Source of the DNA: Flavobacteriales bacterium UBA4466
GTDB lineage: Bacteria; Bacteroidota; Bacteroidia; Flavobacteriales_D; Crocinitomicaceae
NCBI GenBank assembly: GCA_905182335.1
Contig: CAJJBE010000002.1
Location: forward strand, 218,501-282,500
DNA length: 64,000 nt
Direction: 5' to 3'
Within the stretch, counting starts at the first letter, position 1. Each line of letters starts with the position of its first letter. The notes below the pieces were generated by a model. It had not been told where the DNA came from, did no database searches, and saw only the letters and a program-made list of their open reading frames with translations. This document shows positions 32,910 to 40,779 of the stretch, piece after piece. The position numbers and the translations under genes were made by a program.

Positions 32910-34124
32910 GTGAAATTTTTAGAGAAATATTTACATAAAATGGAGCCCCACTTTATCAAAGGTGGTAAATACGAAAAGTGGAATCCATTATTTGAGACCA
33001 TGGCAACTTTTGCCTTTACTCCAAAGTTGGTTACAACAAAAGGGACACACATTCGTGATGGTGTTGATTTAAAAAGAACAATGATGACTGTTGTCTTGGC
33101 AATGGTTCCATGTTTGTTATTCGGTATATACAACACAGGACATTGGGCAGAGGTCGCTGAGGCTGGCAATAGAAATCTTGATTTCTGGGCTAATGGAGGG
33201 GCTAAATTCATGACAGGTTTATGGGTTGTCTTACCAATAATAGTAGTTTCATACGGTGTTGGACTTTCAATTGAATTTCTCTTTGGATTCCTGAGGGGGC
33301 ACTCTTTACATGAAGGATTCTTGGTTTCAGGAATGTTAATCCCATTGTGTATGCCTGCAGACGTTCCTCTATGGATGGTAGGTGTTGCAACAGCCTTTGC
33401 CGTAATTATTGGAAAAGAGATTTTTGGAGGAACAGGAATGAATATTTTGAATATTGCTTTAACGGCCAGAGCCTTCTTATTTTTTGCATACCCAACTTCA
33501 ATGTCTGGAGATAAAGTCTGGATGGCTGGTGATGAGGTGGATGGGTTTACTGGTTCAACGGCACTTGGAGACTTAGCCACATTCATGTCTGACAAGCCGA
33601 CTATCGCAGGCGAACAAGTTTTGGGTAATGGATTAGAAGCCTATGCAAACAGTTATTCCTTCTTGGATTCAGTTTTGGGTATTATTCCAGGTTCAATAGG
33701 TGAGACGTCATTAATTGCAATTTTAATTGGGGCTCTTATTTTGTTAGGTACAGGAGTTGGTTCCTTTAGAATTATGGCTTCATTTTTTATTGGTGGTTAT
33801 GTTATGGGATTAATCTTAAATGCATTTGGAGGAAATGAATTTTTGGATTTACCTGCTCATTTTCACTTAGCTATTGGAGGTTTTGCTTTTGGTGCGGTTT
33901 TTATGGCTACAGATCCAGTTACAGCATCTCAAACTGAAACTGGTAAAATTATATATGGATTCCTTGGTGGCTTTTTAGCCATCATGATAAGGGTGCTGAA
34001 TCCTGCATATCCTGAGGGAGTATTTCTTGCAATCTTATTTATGAATGTTATGGCTCCAATAATTGACCACTATGTTGTTCAGGGTAATATAAAACGAAGA
34101 TTAAAAAGAGTTAAAACGACATAA
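32910..34124 (+). CDS. nqrB: Na+-translocating NADH:quinone reductase subunit B
   Basis: I use the GTG at 32910 because the product then begins MKFLEKYLHKMEPHFIKGGK, the usual NqrB N-terminus; an upstream in-frame TTG at 32874 lies inside nqrA. The 404-residue protein has about ten membrane helices and the flavinylation motif DGFTGSTALGD around residue 222-232, where a Thr carries covalent FMN attached by ApbE. The GTDPVTASQTE-like ATDPVTASQTE segment near the end is also typical. NqrB forms the main Na+ channel with the riboflavin and FMN cofactors. Confidence 0.96.
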   Translation: MKFLEKYLHKMEPHFIKGGKYEKWNPLFETMATFAFTPKLVTTKGTHIRDGVDLKRTMMTVVLAMVPCLLFGIYNTGHWAEVAEAGNRNLDFWANGGAKFMTGLWVVLPIIVVSYGVGLSIEFLFGFLRGHSLHEGFLVSGMLIPLCMPADVPLWMVGVATAFAVIIGKEIFGGTGMNILNIALTARAFLFFAYPTSMSGDKVWMAGDEVDGFTGSTALGDLATFMSDKPTIAGEQVLGNGLEAYANSYSFLDSVLGIIPGSIGETSLIAILIGALILLGTGVGSFRIMASFFIGGYVMGLILNAFGGNEFLDLPAHFHLAIGGFAFGAVFMATDPVTASQTETGKIIYGFLGGFLAIMIRVLNPAYPEGVFLAILFMNVMAPIIDHYVVQGNIKRRLKRVKTT

Positions 34125-34126
34125 TT

Positions 34127-34852
34127 ATGGCAATTAATAGAGATAGTAACAGATATACTTTCAGCTTCGCAATTGTTTTAGTTGTTGTTGTTGGATCAAT
34201 CTTAGCTTTATTGGCTATGGGGCTGAAGCCAAGACAGGATAGAAATACTGAGGTTAAGAAAAAATTAGATATTCTTTCTGCAATGATGGATATCGATGCG
34301 CTTAATATTAATCGATCGAATGGAGAAGCTGAATTTGACAAATATGTAAATTTAGATAAAGCAGTAGTTCTTGATGCTAATGGTAACATCAAAGAAGCTG
34401 TAGTAGCCTTTAATATAGATATCAAGAAAGAATACAAGGATAAGACCTTGAATTCAAAAGATAGAAATTTCCCGTTATTTGTAGGAGCGAAAGATGGTGA
34501 AACAATGTATGTTATACCTGTTGTTGGAAATGGTCTCTGGGGACCAATATGGGGTAATATCAGTGTTGGTGAAGATTTAAAAACAATCAAGGGTGCTTCT
34601 TTTGGACACAAAGGAGAAACACCAGGTTTAGGGGCTGAGATTTCGCAATCATTTTTTATCAATAGATGGATTGGAGAAGGAATTTCAGATCAAAATGGTA
34701 TAGCTATTAAATTTGAAGTGGTAAAAAACGGATCTGGTAAAGAAACAACGAAAGTTGACGGAATTACAGGAGGAACGATTACTTCCGTTGGAGTTCAAGA
34801 AATGGTAAATAGATGTATGAAACCATACGTTGAATACTTTAAAACTTTATAA
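34127..34852 (+). CDS. nqrC: Na+-translocating NADH:quinone reductase subunit C
   Basis: The 241-residue protein has one N-terminal membrane helix (residues 11-30) and an FMN-binding domain with the flavinylation motif VDGITGGTITSVG near residue 213-225. In this family the Thr of that motif holds covalent FMN. GLWGPIWGNISV and GETPGLGAEIS are further family landmarks. It starts 2 nt after nqrB. Confidence 0.96.
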   Translation: MAINRDSNRYTFSFAIVLVVVVGSILALLAMGLKPRQDRNTEVKKKLDILSAMMDIDALNINRSNGEAEFDKYVNLDKAVVLDANGNIKEAVVAFNIDIKKEYKDKTLNSKDRNFPLFVGAKDGETMYVIPVVGNGLWGPIWGNISVGEDLKTIKGASFGHKGETPGLGAEISQSFFINRWIGEGISDQNGIAIKFEVVKNGSGKETTKVDGITGGTITSVGVQEMVNRCMKPYVEYFKTL

Positions 34853-34863
34853 TCAGAAGTGAT

Positions 34864-35544
34864 ATGAGTGAAACTGTAAAAACAAAAGCACCTAGAAACC
34901 CATTATTCTCTAAGAAGAATAAGAAGTTGATAACGGATCCTTTAACAGATAACAACCCAGTGACTATACAAGTATTAGGTATTTGTTCGGCATTAGCAAT
35001 TACGGTTCAGGTTGAGCAAGGTGTTGTAATGGGGGGGGCGGTACTTTTCGTCTTGGTCTTAGGAAACTTGATCATTTCATTATTGAGAAACTTGATTCCA
35101 TCGAGAATTCGTATAATCGTTCAGTTGGTAGTCGTGGCCGCTTTGGTAATTATTGTAAATGAGGTGTTGAAAGCATTTCTACCAGATGTTTCTGAAAAAC
35201 TTTCAGTGTTCGTAGGGTTAATTATAACTAACTGCATTATTATGGGACGTTTTGAAGCATTCGCAATGGCAAACAAACCTTGGCCTTCAGTTATGGATGC
35301 TATTGGTAATGGTTTGGGATACGCTGGCCTATTGATTTTAGTGGCTGTATTTAGAGAGTTATTTGGTTCTGGTACTTTGTACGGTTTTCCAATTTTTGGA
35401 GATTACATTGAAGGAAATGGATTGTACTCTTTAGGATATGTCAACAATAATATGATGATTTTGCCTCCAATGGCTCTTATCATTGTTGGAGTTATCATTT
35501 GGGTACAACGTTCTCGTAACAAAGCATTAATAGAAGAATACTAA
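34864..35544 (+). CDS. nqrD: Na+-translocating NADH:quinone reductase subunit D
   Basis: The 226-residue protein is an Rnf/Nqr-type six-helix membrane protein: NPVTIQVLGICSALAITVQ, IVNEVLKAF, GLIITNCIIMGRFEAFAMANKPWPSVMDAIGNGLGY. The conserved half-helix Cys of the TNCIIMGR motif is present. In the family the NqrD and NqrE cysteines together hold an intramembrane iron centre. A run of eight Gs (35031-35038) occurs in the coding sequence. Confidence 0.96.
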   Translation: MSETVKTKAPRNPLFSKKNKKLITDPLTDNNPVTIQVLGICSALAITVQVEQGVVMGGAVLFVLVLGNLIISLLRNLIPSRIRIIVQLVVVAALVIIVNEVLKAFLPDVSEKLSVFVGLIITNCIIMGRFEAFAMANKPWPSVMDAIGNGLGYAGLLILVAVFRELFGSGTLYGFPIFGDYIEGNGLYSLGYVNNNMMILPPMALIIVGVIIWVQRSRNKALIEEY

Positions 35545-35564
35545 ACCGTTCAAATAAATAGATT

Positions 35565-36257
35565 ATGGAAAGTACATTAGATATTTTTATAAAAGCCATC
35601 TTCTCTGAGAATATGATTTTTGCATACTTCTTAGGTATGTGTTCATATTTAGCGGTATCAAAAACTGTTAAGACAGCAGTTGGACTTGGAGCAGCAGTAA
35701 TTTTCGTGTTGGTCGTTACAGTGCCAGTGAATTACTTGTTAGAAAACTACTTATTGAAAGAAGGAGCACTTGAATGGTTAAATCCTGATTGGGGAGTTAA
35801 TGGTGCCAGCACAATTGACTTAAGTTTTCTTTCATTCATTATGTTTATTGCGGTTGTTGCATCTATTGTACAGTTAGTGGAAATGTTAGTTGAGAAATTT
35901 GCACCAGCGCTTTACGGAGCTCTTGGTATCTTCTTACCTCTTATTGCTGTTAACTGTTCAATCTTAGGGGGGGCATTGTTTATGCAAGATCGTCAATATT
36001 CAACTATTTTAGATGCTACGGCATTCTCTCTTGGCTCTGGTATTGGTTGGTTCATTGCTATTGTAGCAATTGCAGCAATTCGTGAGAAAATACGCTATTC
36101 AAATGTTCCTGCACCTTTAAGAGGATTGGGAATTACATTTATCATTACTGGATTAATGGGAATCGCATTCATGAGCTTTTCAGGTATTAAGTATGGTAAA
36201 GATGAGGTGAAAGCGAAAACTGTTCAGTCAGATGACACAAATAATATAAATCCTTAA
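35565..36257 (+). CDS. nqrE: Na+-translocating NADH:quinone reductase subunit E
   Basis: The 230-residue six-helix protein is homologous to NqrD in inverted topology. Visible landmarks are the N-terminal FSENMIFAYFLGMCSYLAVSK with the conserved Cys, FMIFIAVVASIVQLVEM-like SFIMFIAVVASIVQLVEML, and PLIAVNCSILGGALFMQDR with the second conserved Cys. The C-terminus has a polar tail that is longer than usual. It is 20 nt behind nqrD. Confidence 0.96.
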   Translation: MESTLDIFIKAIFSENMIFAYFLGMCSYLAVSKTVKTAVGLGAAVIFVLVVTVPVNYLLENYLLKEGALEWLNPDWGVNGASTIDLSFLSFIMFIAVVASIVQLVEMLVEKFAPALYGALGIFLPLIAVNCSILGGALFMQDRQYSTILDATAFSLGSGIGWFIAIVAIAAIREKIRYSNVPAPLRGLGITFIITGLMGIAFMSFSGIKYGKDEVKAKTVQSDDTNNINP

Positions 36258-36267
36258 TTAGAAGAAA

Positions 36268-37572
36268 ATGGAATTATCATTAGGTTTAACGTTAACGTTA
36301 GCAGTCTTTCTAATTGTCGTATTGATATTGGTATCAATGCTACTATTTGTTAAGGCAAAACTATCTCCATCTGGTAAGATTACAATCGATATCAATGATG
36401 GTGAAAAAATAATTGAAGTAGATGGAGGTGACACTTTATTAAGTACACTTAGTAATAATGGAATATTCTTACCATCAGCTTGTGGTGGAGGTGGAACATG
36501 TGTTCAATGTACATGCCACGTTTTAGAAGGCGGTGGGAACATACTTCCAACTGAAGAGCCTCACTTTTCAAGAAAAGAAATTGCAGCTCATAAAAGATTG
36601 GGTTGTCAAGTGAAAGTAAAAGAAAACATGAAAATTCATGTTGAAGATGAAGTTTTAGGTATTAAAGAGTGGGAAGCTACTGTTGTATCTAATTTCAACG
36701 TTGCAACTTTTATTAAAGAGTTTATTGTTGAGATTCCGGAGGATATGGCTTATAAAGCTGGTGGCTATATCCAGATTAAGATACCTAAGTGTACAGTGAA
36801 TTATTCAGAAATGGATGTTTCAGCGCATCCTCAGGACCACCCAGGTGAGCCAGATAAATTTAAAGCAGATTGGGACAAGTTTGGTCTATGGCCTCTTGTC
36901 ATGAAAAATGACGAAGAAGTTGTAAGAGCTTACTCAATGGCTTCTTATCCTGCAGAAGGAAGAAGAATAATGTTGAATGTACGTATTGCTACCCCACCAT
37001 GGGATAGAAATCGTAATGCTTGGATGAATGTGAATCCTGGGATTGCTTCATCTTTTATTTTTAACTTAAAGGAGGGGGATAACACAACGATTTCTGGACC
37101 TTATGGAGAATTCTTCATTAATACATCAGACGCAGAGATGTTATATATTGGCGGTGGTGCCGGAATGGCCCCAATGCGATCCCATTTATATGAATTATTT
37201 AGAACATTGAAAACGGGTCGTACAGTATCATATTGGTACGGTGGTCGGTCAAAAGCTGAGTTATTCTATATTCATTATTTTAGAGATTTAGAGAAAGATT
37301 TTCCAAACTTTAAGTTTTACTTAGTATTATCTGATGCTTTACCTGAAGATAATTGGGCTGTTAAGGAAAATACTGAAGATCCAAGGGGAGATGGCTTTAA
37401 AGGGTTTGTTCACCAAGTAGTAATGGATGAGTATTTATCTAAACATGAATCACCAGAAGATATAGAATTCTATTTCTGTGGTCCTCCATTAATGAATCAA
37501 GCTGTTATTAAAATGTGTGATGAGTGGGGTGTTCCTGATGAAAATGTGAGATTTGATGATTTTGGAGGTTAA
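36268..37572 (+). CDS. nqrF: Na+-translocating NADH:quinone reductase subunit F
   Basis: The 434-residue protein has one N-terminal membrane helix (6-28) and a [2Fe-2S] ferredoxin domain with C72, C78, C81 and C115 (CGGGGTCVQCTC). A ferredoxin-reductase module follows, with FAD-binding RAYSMASYP and NADH-binding YIGGGAGMAPMRSH, ending in FDDFGG. NqrF is the NADH-oxidising entry point of the complex. It is the last gene of the operon, followed by a strong terminator. Confidence 0.97.
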   Translation: MELSLGLTLTLAVFLIVVLILVSMLLFVKAKLSPSGKITIDINDGEKIIEVDGGDTLLSTLSNNGIFLPSACGGGGTCVQCTCHVLEGGGNILPTEEPHFSRKEIAAHKRLGCQVKVKENMKIHVEDEVLGIKEWEATVVSNFNVATFIKEFIVEIPEDMAYKAGGYIQIKIPKCTVNYSEMDVSAHPQDHPGEPDKFKADWDKFGLWPLVMKNDEEVVRAYSMASYPAEGRRIMLNVRIATPPWDRNRNAWMNVNPGIASSFIFNLKEGDNTTISGPYGEFFINTSDAEMLYIGGGAGMAPMRSHLYELFRTLKTGRTVSYWYGGRSKAELFYIHYFRDLEKDFPNFKFYLVLSDALPEDNWAVKENTEDPRGDGFKGFVHQVVMDEYLSKHESPEDIEFYFCGPPLMNQAVIKMCDEWGVPDENVRFDDFGG

Positions 37573-37594
37573 GCTTCAATCATTTAGAATAGTA

Positions 37595-37625
37595 AATCCT
37601 GCTACAAATAGCAGGATTTTTTTTT
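37595..37625 (+). terminator. Terminator of the nqr operon
   Basis: A perfect 10-bp stem (aatcctgcta at 37595-37604, tagcaggatt at 37609-37618) with loop caaa runs into nine Ts. It lies 22 nt after the nqrF stop codon. Confidence 0.92.
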
Positions 37626-37647
37626 GAAATAATTCTCACTTTAAAAA

Positions 37648-39219
37648 ATGGCATATCTTTTGTATAATTTAATTGGATTTAAAGCTCATTTTTTGAAAAC
37701 AAACTACTTACTTGCCTTATCATTAATTATTGGATTATCGTCCTTCGCTCAGCGTAGTTCTGAAGAATCTAATTCATTAGCATCAATAACACAAGAGTTA
37801 AGTAAATGGGACAATGTCCGGGGACCATGGTTGGCCAAAAGTATTGAAGCATTATCCAACAATGAAAGAATTCCTGAGCGAACATTTCCAGAAAATTTTA
37901 CGCCACATCAAATGATGAGAATGGTTCCTGCTGATTCAAGAAGTCGACTTTTGGACATATATCGTAAGAATAAGTCTAGTGACCGTGTGCTAATTCAATT
38001 ACATAATATTGTAAATTCGGTTGGTTGTGAAACCGTACGAGGAAGATCATACGGGGATCCACATTTAGTTTCTTATGATGGTGCACGTTATTCATTTCAA
38101 ACGGTGGGTGAATTCGTTTTAACTAAATCAGATGATAGTCAGATGGAAGTTCAAACGCGTCAAAAACCACAAAAACAAGACTTCTCTTTAAATACAGCAG
38201 TCGCTATGAACGTTTCAGGTGATCGTGTTTGTATCTATGCAAGTGATTATCCAGATAGTGATTATTCAACTCCTGTTCGTGTGAATGGACAAGCTTTAAG
38301 AATGACAAGAAGAACTTATTTCTTAAAAAATGGAGGTACAATACGTAAAGACAATAATAAATATACAGTCCATTGGCCAACAGGAGAGTCAGTAAATACT
38401 GAAGTGAGACGAAGTGGAAATATGGATTTCTTAAACGTTGGGGTTTCTATTATACCTTGCTCAAGACTTGGATATTATGGATTAATGGGGAATGCTAATG
38501 GTTCTGAATTTGACGATTATACTAGTTTTGATGTTACTCACAGAATTCCAAATAATCCTTTTGGAGATCAAGGTTATGTAAGCAAAGAAAGACAAGCTTC
38601 TTTAGCACGACAATTTGCTGAAGAATATCGTATTACACAGTTCAATTCTTTATTTGATTACCGACCTGGCACATCTACTGAAACTTACACCGACCCTAGT
38701 TTTCCTCGTGTTTTTCATGATATGAATGATTTGAATCAACGAACAATTAGCCGTTCGAGAAAAAACTGTGAACAGCAAGGTATTTCTAGCAGAGATATGC
38801 AAGGGTGTATTTATGACAATGCTTATTTAAGTATTGAACCAACAAGTGAACCATTATTTATAGAGCCTACAGACGATGTTGAACTTCGACCGGTAGGGAA
38901 ACCAATGGTAAATGATAACCAAGGAACAAGACCTTTTATCGCAAAGCCAGTTCTTGATAGAAAGGACGCTGAATTAAAAAAAGAGTCCTCAAATAAACCT
39001 CAGCCAGAAACGATAAAGCCAATAGAAAATAATAAGCTATATTATCCGATAAATGGACGTGAGGAAGTAAAAGAAGTACCTGTTGTTAAACCCGTTTCAA
39101 GACCTCCGGCACCAAAGCCAAGGCCGGTTATCTTAAAGCCATCACCACGACCAGTTGTACCATCACCAAGGCCAAAACCTGTACCAAAACAATCCAAGCT
39201 GACTAAAGGGAGGGGATAG
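37648..39219 (+). CDS. Secreted protein with von Willebrand factor type D-like domain and proline-rich tail
   Basis: The 523-residue protein has an N-terminal hydrophobic signal (about 17-35, ending SSFAQ). An unassigned helical region follows, then a VWD-like domain from about residue 130: GRSYGDPHLVSYDGARYSFQ is the GDPHxxxxDG calcium-loop motif, followed by GEFVLTK and later PCSRLGYYGLMGNANGSEFDDY, matching the GLCGN region. From residue ~410 the chain is rich in Pro, Lys and Glu, ending KPRPVILKPSPRPV-type repeats. No T9SS signal is seen. VWD domains mediate protein assembly in animals; bacterial versions have no settled role. It is flanked by a terminator and a GNAT gene. Confidence 0.75.
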   Translation: MAYLLYNLIGFKAHFLKTNYLLALSLIIGLSSFAQRSSEESNSLASITQELSKWDNVRGPWLAKSIEALSNNERIPERTFPENFTPHQMMRMVPADSRSRLLDIYRKNKSSDRVLIQLHNIVNSVGCETVRGRSYGDPHLVSYDGARYSFQTVGEFVLTKSDDSQMEVQTRQKPQKQDFSLNTAVAMNVSGDRVCIYASDYPDSDYSTPVRVNGQALRMTRRTYFLKNGGTIRKDNNKYTVHWPTGESVNTEVRRSGNMDFLNVGVSIIPCSRLGYYGLMGNANGSEFDDYTSFDVTHRIPNNPFGDQGYVSKERQASLARQFAEEYRITQFNSLFDYRPGTSTETYTDPSFPRVFHDMNDLNQRTISRSRKNCEQQGISSRDMQGCIYDNAYLSIEPTSEPLFIEPTDDVELRPVGKPMVNDNQGTRPFIAKPVLDRKDAELKKESSNKPQPETIKPIENNKLYYPINGREEVKEVPVVKPVSRPPAPKPRPVILKPSPRPVVPSPRPKPVPKQSKLTKGRG

Positions 39220-39301
39220 TTGAAAAAACTGTTGATACTTACTTTTTCTCCTTTAAAAGGAGAACCTCTTATTCTTTAATTTTGAAGAATAAGAGATTGT
39301 T

Positions 39302-39805
39302 ATGATAGAGATAAATCAACTTAGTGCAGAAGATGTTTTTATAGTGAACCATTTAGCCAAAGAAATTTGGCCAGATACGTTTAAAGATATTTTAACTCCT
39401 GATCAAATAACATATATGCTTGATTGGATGTATGATATTAATACATTACAGGAACAAGTTCAAACAGGCCATTTATACTATTTAATTAAGTCTGAAGGGA
39501 GGGCGCTTGGATTTATGGGGTTAGAGCCAAATTATCCAGATTCAGGTTTTCTTAGAATACATAAAATCTATGTTCACCAAGAAGCTCAGGGCAAAGGATT
39601 GGGTAGAGCATTACTTAATCATGCTATTGATATATCTTTTGATTTTGATTTGACTTCGATACATCTTAATGTAAATCGATTTAATAAAGCCGTTGATTTT
39701 TATAAGAATGTCGGATTTAATGTAATTGGTGAGGAGGATATCGATATCGGAAAAGGATATTTGATGGAAGATTTCATCATGGAACTTCAGTTGAAAAAAG
39801 CTTAA
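39302..39805 (+). CDS. GNAT family N-acetyltransferase
   Basis: The 167-residue protein has the acetyl-CoA-binding signature IYVHQEAQGKGLGRALLNHA (Q-x-x-G-x-G) near residue 92-111, then LNVNRFNKAVDFYKNVGF, the C-terminal GNAT strand and helix. The acceptor substrate is unknown. The last 4 nt overlap the convergent glycosyltransferase gene. Confidence 0.88.
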   Translation: MIEINQLSAEDVFIVNHLAKEIWPDTFKDILTPDQITYMLDWMYDINTLQEQVQTGHLYYLIKSEGRALGFMGLEPNYPDSGFLRIHKIYVHQEAQGKGLGRALLNHAIDISFDFDLTSIHLNVNRFNKAVDFYKNVGFNVIGEEDIDIGKGYLMEDFIMELQLKKA

Positions 39806-40764
39806 TTTATTTCAATCTCTTCCGCGCATTTAAAATGTCCTTTCGGACAAGTTCTATACCCATGCAGCCCACAAGGCCTGCAGTCTAAATTGTTTACTTC
39901 TAATACTTTAGAGTCTTCAGATAATGGTCCAAATCCAAATGAAGGGGTTGTAGAACAGAAAAATGCAGTTACTGATGCATTAACTGAAGATGCCAAATGA
40001 AGAGGACCGGAATCATTCATGTAGTTTCTAGTAGCTTTTTCCATCAGTGCAGCTGACATCAGAAGAGATAATTCTCCCGCAAGTATTTTAATGTTATGTG
40101 TTGTATTCTTCTTTGCAAGAGTTTCACACAAATCAAAGTCATCTTTTCCTCCTATTAAATAGATTTTATCCTGTTGAGGAAGTGTTTGAATAAGCTCTAT
40201 CCACTTATTAATTGGTAACTGCTTCGTAAACCAAACAGAAGCAGGTGCTATACAGTAATAATTACCTACTGTAAGTTCTGAAATTGATTGCTTTTCTTCT
40301 TCAGATGGAAATAATTCTGGTCGTGATTTTGAAACGGCGCCAAACTCTTTAATTATAGATAAGTTTCGCTCTACTTCATGAGTGTCGTCTCCAATAGTAT
40401 GATTAAATGACTTTGAATAGAGGAATGAGAAAGGATTCTTATTGAAACCATAGCGATTTTCCCCTTTACTCAACCCTGCAATTAGTCCAGAACTTCCAAA
40501 ACGGTGTAAGTTGATAACTAAATTGTAGTTATATTTTCTAAACTGTTTTATTAATCCAAATAGTGATTTCCATTTTCCATTTGATTTATCAAAAACGTGA
40601 ACTGTTTTTAATTTAGGGTTATTTGCGAGTAATGATTCATTCCCTTTCTTTACCAAGAAATCAATCTCAGAATTTGGGAATAATCGGTTTAATTCTGAAA
40701 CAAGTGGTGTTGCCAAAATTACATCTCCTAAGAAGGCTGTTTGAATAATTAAAATCCGTTTCAC
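39802..40764 (-). CDS. Glycosyltransferase family 9 (LPS heptosyltransferase-like) protein
   Basis: The 320-residue protein starts (GTG) MKRILIIQTAFLGDVILATPL, the classic GT9 N-terminus, with LFPNSEIDFLVKKGNESLL and, in the C-terminal half, PASVWFTKQLPINKWIELI, LIGGKDDFDLCETL and NDSGPLHLASSVNASVTAFF. GT9 enzymes add heptose or other sugars from ADP-sugars to the LPS core at the inner membrane. The Cys-rich C-terminus (DCRPCGLHGYRTCPKGHFKC) is common in this family. It begins 15 nt after the T9SS type B gene, with a TACTTTTG element between. Confidence 0.88.
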   Translation of the reverse strand: MKRILIIQTAFLGDVILATPLVSELNRLFPNSEIDFLVKKGNESLLANNPKLKTVHVFDKSNGKWKSLFGLIKQFRKYNYNLVINLHRFGSSGLIAGLSKGENRYGFNKNPFSFLYSKSFNHTIGDDTHEVERNLSIIKEFGAVSKSRPELFPSEEEKQSISELTVGNYYCIAPASVWFTKQLPINKWIELIQTLPQQDKIYLIGGKDDFDLCETLAKKNTTHNIKILAGELSLLMSAALMEKATRNYMNDSGPLHLASSVNASVTAFFCSTTPSFGFGPLSEDSKVLEVNNLDCRPCGLHGYRTCPKGHFKCAEEIEIN

Positions 40765-40768
40765 AAAA

Positions 40769-40776
40769 CAAAAGTA
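40769..40776 (-). promoter_or_regulatory. Candidate -7 element (TACTTTTG) of the GT9 gene
   Basis: On the minus strand TACTTTTG is followed by 4 nt and the GTG start codon, the same layout as at rlmH and menA. No -33 TTTG was found at the expected place. Confidence 0.35.
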
Positions 40777-40779
40777 ATG

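Noticed and set aside
32870..33595. A 241-codon minus-strand frame opposite nqrB.
   Set aside because: Proline- and serine-rich antisense shadow of a conserved membrane protein gene.
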